Source of the DNA: Anaeramoeba flamelloides
Taxonomy: Eukaryota > Metamonada > Anaeramoebidae
Length of the DNA: 64,000 nt
Reading direction: 5' to 3'
Assembly: GCA_027625915.1 (NCBI GenBank)
Contig: JANTQA010000008.1
Coordinates: 5,759,501 to 5,823,500, forward strand
Below the pieces are notes generated by a model, which worked only from the letters and a program-made list of their open reading frames with translations, was not told the DNA's origin and did no database searches. The first letter of the stretch is position 1. Each line of letters starts with the position of its first letter. The translations under genes and the position numbers were made by a program. Shown here piece by piece: positions 58,601-64,000 of this stretch.

Positions 58601-61600
58601 TTGAAATAAGATTTTCTTGAAGATATTTGGGAATTAAGTTATTTTATCCTAAAAATTCAAAATCAATCTTTTTATCAAAACCAAATAGGATTTAAATTGT
58701 TATAAAGATTCTTGTGAGTAAGAGTCAAAACGATTTGTTAAAAAAAAATTTAAAGTTTAAAAATTTTTTTTGTCATTTTTTTTTTTGATTTTTTGAAAAT
58801 AAGAAAATGACTTTTTTAAAACTTTTTAAATCAAAATTTTTTACTAAAGATTCTGAATTCCATTGTTAAATTTTGTTAAATTTATATCAATTTTAGTTTT
58901 ATTTGATTTTATGCACTTCTATTAATTTTATTTGTTAAGATTAGAATTGGAATATTAATAATTAAAAATACAAACAAAATATTTTTTTTTTTTTCAAAAT
59001 CAAGATTTCCAACATAAAACTAAAAATATTGTGTTGCCTCATTTACAAGAATTGACTTAATTATTAATAAAAAGATAATAGGTTGCTTTTTTTAGTTTTT
59101 AACTTGGAAATATATGAAATTTTGATTTCAAAAAATAGACTCAAATTAACAAAATTTTTTAGTGGGTGTTAACTATTCGTCCGTTTCAGAAGCCAAAACA
59201 CAATATTCAATAAACTTTCTTTTTTTAGATCTTGACAAGATTTCCATTTGATTTTTTAAAAATATCATTAACTGTATAAAAAAAGTTGTTTATTTTTTTT
59301 TTAATCTTTTTGAAAAAATTTGGAGAACATATTTTTAAAGACGAACAATATCTGCTGATTCAATTAGTATTAGTAATTCTTTTAATTGTATATTACCAGT
59401 TTACAAATTCAGTCACCAACAAAGAAACTATTATTTGAAATATAAAAAAAAAGGTCACACTTTTTTGTCAAATTAAATGAAATTTTTTTCGTGTTCATGT
59501 TATATTTTACAATCATACAAAGTCCAATTCAACTTTTTACTGTGATCTCAAATGATTTGAATCAAAATTTTTTTTAATTTTGTATTGTTACCCAATTTAA
59601 TATCAGGTATTTCCAAAAAAGTGTGACCTTTTTTTTTATATTTCAAATAAAATTCTCTTTGTTAGTGATTCTATTCGTAAACTGGTAATATAAAAGATTA
59701 TGAGAATTATAAATACTGATTAAATCAGTATATATTGGCCTTATTTCAAAAGATGTCCATAAAAATATTTTCAAAAAAAACGAAAAACAATTTACTTTTT
59801 TTTTTTTTTTTATTGATGGAAGAAGTGTAAATTATACTTCTAAATAACCCTTTACTTAAATTTCCTCAAAGGTAATTTAAGCGTAAAATCATAAGTTTCA
59901 CGATTGTTCAAGTGGAATATACACCCAATTTTTTTTTATGTTTAAAAAGTAAAATCAAAAAATTGAAAAGAAGAAAGGAAAAAAGAAAAAGAAATTTAAA
60001 AAGGGTGTATAAGAAGCAATTGGTAAAAAATAAAATAAAAAAAAACAATGCTATTTTTAATTAAGGACTCCCAAAATCACAAGACAGTATACTTTTGGTT
60101 GATTTAATAATTTGATAATTGATCATGAATGTTCACTTGGGAATCGTTGTTTAAGTTGTTGTAATTTCTTTTTTCTTTTTGATCTTATTTGCTTCAAGTC
60201 TTTGGTCATTTTTAGCTTTGCTTTTTTGTTTTTATTTTCAAGTTACTCATACTTTTGTGTATCAGTTTCACAGTATTAGCAAGTAACCACTTGATATTTT
60301 TACTTTGTAACTCTTCTTTCCAATATAAAGAAGATTCAGCCAGGGGAAAAATGTAAAAAAAAATGAAAAAAGATTTGTTTAAAATCTCACCATTATAAAC
60401 ACTTTTTCAGTCAAAGGGGCCCACTTTTTTTGAAGAAAGCAAGTTATGATAAAATTCAATAAAAAATTGGCAATCGAAACTCATAAAATATAAATGGGTT
60501 CCTGATACGATAAAATCTATTTATAAGTTTTATAATTCCTTTGGAATTATTGTCGAGATTTATCTCTTTGGGAAGAACAATTTTTTATGATCAAAAAGAA
60601 AAAAATAATCAGTAATTTTCACTGTTAATAAATATCAGATAAAATTGTGATCAGAAACTTTTATATCTTTTATTTAATTAATTTCATTAAAATAAGGTAT
60701 TTGTGTTATTATCAAGAATCAATAAATAATTATGAATAACAATTTTGGATGTTTAAATGGTTATATTTGGATTTGAGTTTAATAAAGGTATTTTAAAATA
60801 AATTTTCCCTACTTTTTTGGAAATAGCTTATATTTTTTTTTTTTTTTTTTTTCACAGTACATAAATAGAAATCGACGCCTATTGTTTTCTATTTTTTGTT
60901 CTATTTTTTATTTCTTCATTTCTTCAATTTTTAATTTGAGATGGTTTTTTTCTAAAAAAAAAATGATATCTTTAGACAAATTTTGTTTTGGTTATGCTTT
61001 CAAGAATTAAAATATAATTTTATAAATTTCAAAACGGTTAATATAAGGTATTTCCAAAAAAGTGGGTCTTTTTTTTTTCATTTCATAAAAAATCATCTTT
61101 GTTAGTAAAAGTATATATTAATTGATATTACCAAATTAAGTTTAATATTAATACCGATTGAATAAATTGCCAAGGTATTTATTTCACAATATGTTGGATG
61201 AAATATTTCCAAAAAATGAAAAAAAAAATGGACTTTTTTTGGTGAAAACAATGTATGACCAATTTCAATAAAAAACTGGAAATATGGAAAATGTACAAAT
61301 GATTTTTTAAAAAATAAAATGCAGTTATATGTTTTCAATTCTATTTGAAATTTTGTTGAGATTAAGCAAGTTATGAAAACGGTTTTCTCAATCAAAAAGA
61401 AAATAATAAACATCAATTTTAACTCCTAAAAAATATCAGATAAAATCGAGATCAGAAAATTTAATATCTTTTATTTCTATAATAACAATACTTTGAAACA
61501 AATAGAATTATTATCAAGAATCTATAAATGGTGGTTAATAATTTTGGATGTTTAAATACTTTTTTGAAGATTAAGTTTAAAAGATACATTTTAAAATAAA

Positions 61601-62715
61601 TTTGCCCCACTTTATTGGGAATAGCTCATTAAATTTATAATTTGAATATCAAATGGAATTTATATACATCAAATTTTTGACTCGAGATTATTAATCATAA
61701 TTTTCAAAAACTTGCTGCTCGCTTATTTAAATTTGATTTCTTAGGATTCAATTATTTTGTATTTTGTTTTTTTATTTTATTTTTTTAATATTATTTTTTA
61801 TTATTTTAGAAAGCACTACACGGAAATAAATTTCTTAACAGAAAAAGCTTACTAAAAACATACGGTTCTACTCCCCAACTCAAAGATTTTTCAGAAAGGA
61901 TAAGTAGATGGCACGGGTGTATCTCTAGTTATAATGAAATGGCTGGTGGGTGTTGCTTTAGTCAAATGGTTGAATTGAATGAACAAATGTGTGGTAAGTT
62001 TGGAACTTGTGAAGAACTATTCCAAGATTTATTTGGGGCAATAGTAAACAATTTTGAAAATTTATCAGAGCGTGGATATTTCCCAACATTTTGTTCAAAT
62101 TTGAGTCATTATATTTATGACAATTCAGAGCAATTAATCCAATTATTGGATTATTTAAAAAGTGCAAACAAAAAAATTTTTTTGTTAACAAATTCTCCAC
62201 CGTTAATAAGTGAAGTCACGTTGACCCATTTACTTGGTAATAATTGGAATAAATATTTTGATTTGGTTTTAAATAGTGCAAGAAAGCCAAATTTTTATAT
62301 ACCAAAAATGTGTGGCCCGCTACTCGATGCCAAAACAAACAAAAAAACCACTCTAAAAATGAATGGTATTTACAAATTTGGTAATGCACATCAATTAATG
62401 AAGTTCTTTAATGTTAAAAGCCCAAAGGAAATCGTTTATTTTGGTGACAGTGCGATCTCGGATATCCAAGATTCTAAAAAAAATTGTAATTGGACAACAG
62501 TCTCAATTATAGAAGAGCTGGATCAGCAAGTAACTGAAAGAGGTGACCAATATCCAAATTCCTTTGAAAAGAGATGTGAAAATTGGGGAGGATACCTTTA
62601 TTGCAATAATTCTGTTTCGTATTGGGGTGAGATTTTTAATAAATATTCTGATTACCAAACGCCTTCAATTATCCATTTTACGAAGGATCTTTTGAAATAT
62701 TCAAAAAATGTTTAA
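55643..62715 (+). CDS. NT5DC1: NT5DC1-like HAD 5'-nucleotidase domain protein
   Basis: Exons 55643-55918 and 61810-62715 join in phase 0 (donor GTATGA, acceptor TTTTAG) to 393 residues; human NT5DC1 has 455. The family belongs to the HAD-superfamily IG phosphatases related to cytosolic purine 5'-nucleotidase; its substrate is unsettled. Motif I is GFDLDNTL (nucleophile Asp24, Asp26), then HYN and a CVKGLVVDVPNGNLVKI block (human CCKGLALDLEDGNFLKL). The intron follows directly, and exon 2 starts KALHG (human RASHG). Motif II is LLTNSP (Thr219 region), KP follows in SARKPNF, and motif IV is VYFGDSAISDI (about 302-311). All catalytic residues are present, so activity is plausible. Two adjacent ATGs (55643, 55646) are possible starts; an upstream TTG is in frame but not needed. 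The shorter C-terminus lacks the human extension. Confidence 0.93.
55977..56031. repeat. (AAAC)n/(AAGC)n/(AC)n microsatellite
   Basis: Tandem AAAC units pass into CAAG units and end in ACACACAC, about 60 bases after the exon 1 donor of the NT5DC1-like gene. Confidence 0.9.
56474..56930. mobile_element. 457 bp MITE with about 65 bp inverted ends
   Basis: The left end CTGTTGAGAGAAAAATGTTG, GACACAGAAAAATGGTTGGA and TTTTAATTGGGAACATTA recurs in near-perfect reverse complement at about 56868-56930. TAA flanks both ends (56471-56473 and 56931-56933), a possible 3-base target duplication. The inner 320 bp have no protein. Arm identity suggests a recent insertion. Confidence 0.85.
57471..59477 (-). 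mobile_element. TIR element (600 bp family), copy 1, reversed and interrupted
   Basis: Bases 57471-57760 are the reverse of the right half of copy 3 (AGATATTTCC...GTGGGGCAAA, TTATTTTAAAATAT, CCAAAATTGTTAATCA). Bases about 59330-59477 are the reverse of the left end (GGTCACACTTTTTT, CCAACAAAGAAACTATTATT). About 1.5 kb lies between them, including the 0.95 kb repeat, so that repeat appears to have landed inside this copy. Confidence 0.65.
58200..59160 (+). repeat. Long dispersed repeat (about 0.95 kb), copy 2
   Basis: Colinear with 34260-35195. The clearest shared pieces are TTGGGAATTAAGTTATTTTA, AAAGATTCTTGTGAGTAAGA and the end TTTCAAAAAATAGACTCAAA. It lies inside copy 1 of the TIR family. 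Confidence 0.5.
59797..59912 (-). mobile_element. LINE 3' end, short, inserted in a TIR element
   Basis: A T-run is followed by ATTGATGGAAGAAGTGTAAA and the GCGTAAAATCATAAGTTTCA block. This is the reverse of the LINE 3' ends at 10541 and 63039. Only about 115 bp remain. Confidence 0.65.
59940..60170 (+). repeat. Dispersed repeat, forward copy of 9560-9950
   Basis: A Lys-coding A/G-rich run is followed by AAGAAGCAATTG, TTAATTAAGGA and TTTTGGTTGATTTAAT, as in the reverse of 9560-9950. It abuts the LINE tail, and both lie within the insertion that splits TIR copy 2. Confidence 0.45.
61043..61632 (+). mobile_element. TIR element (600 bp family), copy 3, uninterrupted
   Basis: 590 bp. The left end AAGGTATTTCCAAAAAAGTG and the reverse of the right end GAGCTATTCCCAATAAAGTG are inverted repeats of about 24 bp. 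No transposase; the 104-codon minus-strand frame at 61102-61416 matches no family. It ends about 180 bp before NT5DC1 exon 2. Confidence 0.75.
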
Positions 62716-63038
62716 TAATAACTCGATTGTAATATTGACTATTTCACATTTTTTTTTTGTTTTCACATTTGTTTTTATTTTTTTTTCAAAAAGTTGAAAT
62801 TTGATATCAAAAATAATTTTTTTTATTTGAAAATTCGGTGGGTAAAAATTGTTGCTTGATCTTAAATTTTATTAAAGTTTCAAAAAAAAAAATAATTAAT
62901 ATTTAATTAGTGAGAAATTGGAAATAAATCATAACCTTGTTAACATATATTATTGATATAATTTAGATATATTTATTCGGGAAAAGATTAAAAATCTATG
63001 AGGAATGAAAAATTGAAAAAAAAAAAAAGAATATATTT

Positions 63039-63440
63039 TTTTTTTTTTTTTTTTATTGATGAAGAAGTGTAAATTACACTCTAAGTGTCGTTAGGCTTGA
63101 ATAATTTTTCAGAAATTTACGTTAAAAATCCTAGATTTTGCTTTTATTAATTGATGAAAATTATTTCAAACTGTCTTGATTTATAATTAATTCTTTAAGA
63201 TTTATTTCTTTTAATTTATTATGAAATAATAATCTATCTTTTTCATAGGAATGATATATCCATAAAAAGTGACAAATGTTTTCTATTATTTCCTTCTATT
63301 CATGTTTTAAACATAAAGGACAAAATTTGTTTAAATTTTTATTTATTGCATAGTAATATCTATTTGAATAGTTAGTAAATGTTCTAAATGTTAGGATTGT
63401 TGGTCTTGATGGATAACTTAAATATCTTTGATTAAAAAAT
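63039..63440 (-). mobile_element. LINE 3' fragment
   Basis: Read on the minus strand it repeats the last 400 bp of the LINE at 10541-11885: ATCCATCAAGACCAACAATC, the finger region with its Cys-Pro-Leu-Cys text broken up, CTTAGAGTGTAATTTACACT and an A-run tail at 63039-63055. Frame is lost. Confidence 0.65.
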
Positions 63441-63519
63441 ATTTTTTTTTGTTTTTTAATTATTGTGAATTTTTTTTTTTTTTTTTTGGTTGGGGGGGGT
63501 CGTAGAGTGCCATCACGTG

Positions 63520-63925
63520 CCTAGTTTTTTTTTTTTTTAATCCAAATTGGTGAGAAAAATAAAAGATTTAATCCAATTCTTTTAAATTCTAGAAAACCGA
63601 AAGGAGATTTTTTTTAATTTTAGAAATAAAAAAGAAAACTTCAGGAATTTTTTTATTATTATATTTTGAATAAAAAAAAACTCTGTGTGTTTTTCTAGTA
63701 ATTAAAAGGGTGAAGTGAAATCAAAGATTTTACTTTCTTCTTTTGAATTGTGGAAAATAAAGGTCCATACAGTACACTGTGACACTTCACAGGCACTTTC
63801 ATTGGGTTTTTTTTTTTTAATTTTTCCGGGATTTATCTGAATGGGGTAAAATACATATATTTTTGTTCAATTCTTGTGAATCCTGGAAAACCTAGACACA
63901 GAATTTTTATCCTTAGTTATGTTTT
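63520..63925. repeat. Palindromic repeat family, copy
   Basis: Two palindromic cores (about 63690-63755 and 63830-63895: GTAAAATACATATATTTTT, TTCAATTCTTGTGAATCCTG) with CACTGTGACACTTCACAGGC between them. The tail after 63895 continues like 18075-18185 (AGACACAGAATTTTTA..., TTATCATCTATT), showing that the element extends past the palindromes. Confidence 0.6.
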
Positions 63926-64000
63926 TTTTTTTTTTTTTTTCATAATTAAATTTTTTGAGATGATAAGATTGTTTGCAAAAACTACTAGTTATCATCTATT

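Larger units (their letters stand above)
59604..60836 (+). mobile_element. TIR element (600 bp family), copy 2, interrupted by a LINE tail
   Basis: The left part 59604-59790 starts AGGTATTTCCAAAAAAGTGT, as copy 3 starts AGGTATTTCCAAAAAAGTGG. The right part 60405-60836 matches copy 3 to its end (TTATCAAGAATC.ATAAAT, TTTTGGATGTTTAAAT, TTTTTTGGAAATAGC). The roughly 600 bp in between are a LINE tail plus another dispersed repeat. Removing them leaves about 620 bp, the length of copy 3. Confidence 0.7.
55919..61809 (+). other. 5.9 kb intron of the NT5DC1-like gene, a transposon nest
   Basis: The longest intron of the window. It carries a microsatellite (55977-56031), a 457 bp MITE (56474-56930), three copies of one 600 bp inverted-repeat family (57471-59477, 59604-60836, 61043-61632), the second copy of the 0.95 kb repeat (58200-59160), a LINE tail (59797-59912) and a dispersed repeat (59940-60170). 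Bases 56950-57465 and 60175-60400 show nothing recognisable. Confidence 0.85.
62716..64000. other. Stretch right of the NT5DC1-like gene
   Basis: After about 320 bp of A/T sequence come a LINE tail on the minus strand (63039-63440) and a copy of the palindromic repeat family (63520-63925). A G8 run (about 63492-63499) sits between them. No gene is seen. Confidence 0.55.

Noticed and set aside
61102-61416. 104-codon minus-strand frame inside TIR copy 3
   Set aside because: Considered as a transposase remnant, but it has no DDE/D spacing or helix-turn-helix, and the equivalent region in copy 2 is not open.

Overview
The window is nuclear DNA of an extremely AT-rich, low-gene-density microbial eukaryote. 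Nine host genes can be supported in 64 kb, six of them spliced with GT..AG introns. Every acceptor that can be placed with confidence is preceded by TAG. The proteins carry Lys/Glu/Thr-rich low-complexity inserts of a kind common in AT-rich free-living protists such as anaeramoebids and amoebozoans. I cannot name the species. I see no tRNA, rRNA, CRISPR, operon-like grouping, viral gene or LTR element.

Layout, left to right. 1-1.77 kb: dispersed repeats. 1.77-3.52 kb (+): C-terminal half of the SMC5 ATPase, broken by one in-frame stop and about six frame changes, mostly in A-runs. 7.03-8.16 kb (-): single-exon seven-helix membrane protein resembling the THH1/TOM1/TOM3 group. 9.6-12.35 kb: two head-to-head LINE fragments with recognisable reverse transcriptase motifs and a CCHH-type tail. 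12.84-17.14 kb (+): five-exon DCN1-like (DCUN1D) neddylation E3, whose start codon seems to be an exon of its own and which has a 3.1 kb intron. 19.70-26.61 kb (+): two-exon classical dynamin with a long Lys/Thr N-terminus and a 4.1 kb intron full of foldback elements. 30.23-30.95 kb (+): two-exon prefoldin subunit 2. 35.88-37.26 kb (+): single-exon RMND5/GID2 ubiquitin ligase subunit. 39.97-40.76 kb (-): three-exon V-ATPase proteolipid c. 45.03-52.09 kb (-): two-exon USP25/28-like deubiquitinase with a 4.3 kb intron. 55.64-62.72 kb (+): two-exon NT5DC1-like HAD 5'-nucleotidase with a 5.9 kb intron.

The genes are unrelated housekeeping functions: chaperone, proton pump, membrane fission, genome maintenance, and three separate ubiquitin/NEDD8-pathway proteins. 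They do not form an evident pathway cluster.

The most informative signal is in the non-coding DNA. At least ten families of short non-coding inverted-repeat (MITE/foldback) or dispersed repeats occur, mostly inside the long introns and intergenic gaps. Several are nested, which gives relative insertion ages. None contains a visible transposase. I found no convincing undescribed multi-gene system. The repeat families, the palindromic repeat arrays and the single-codon start exon are the points most worth a second look.
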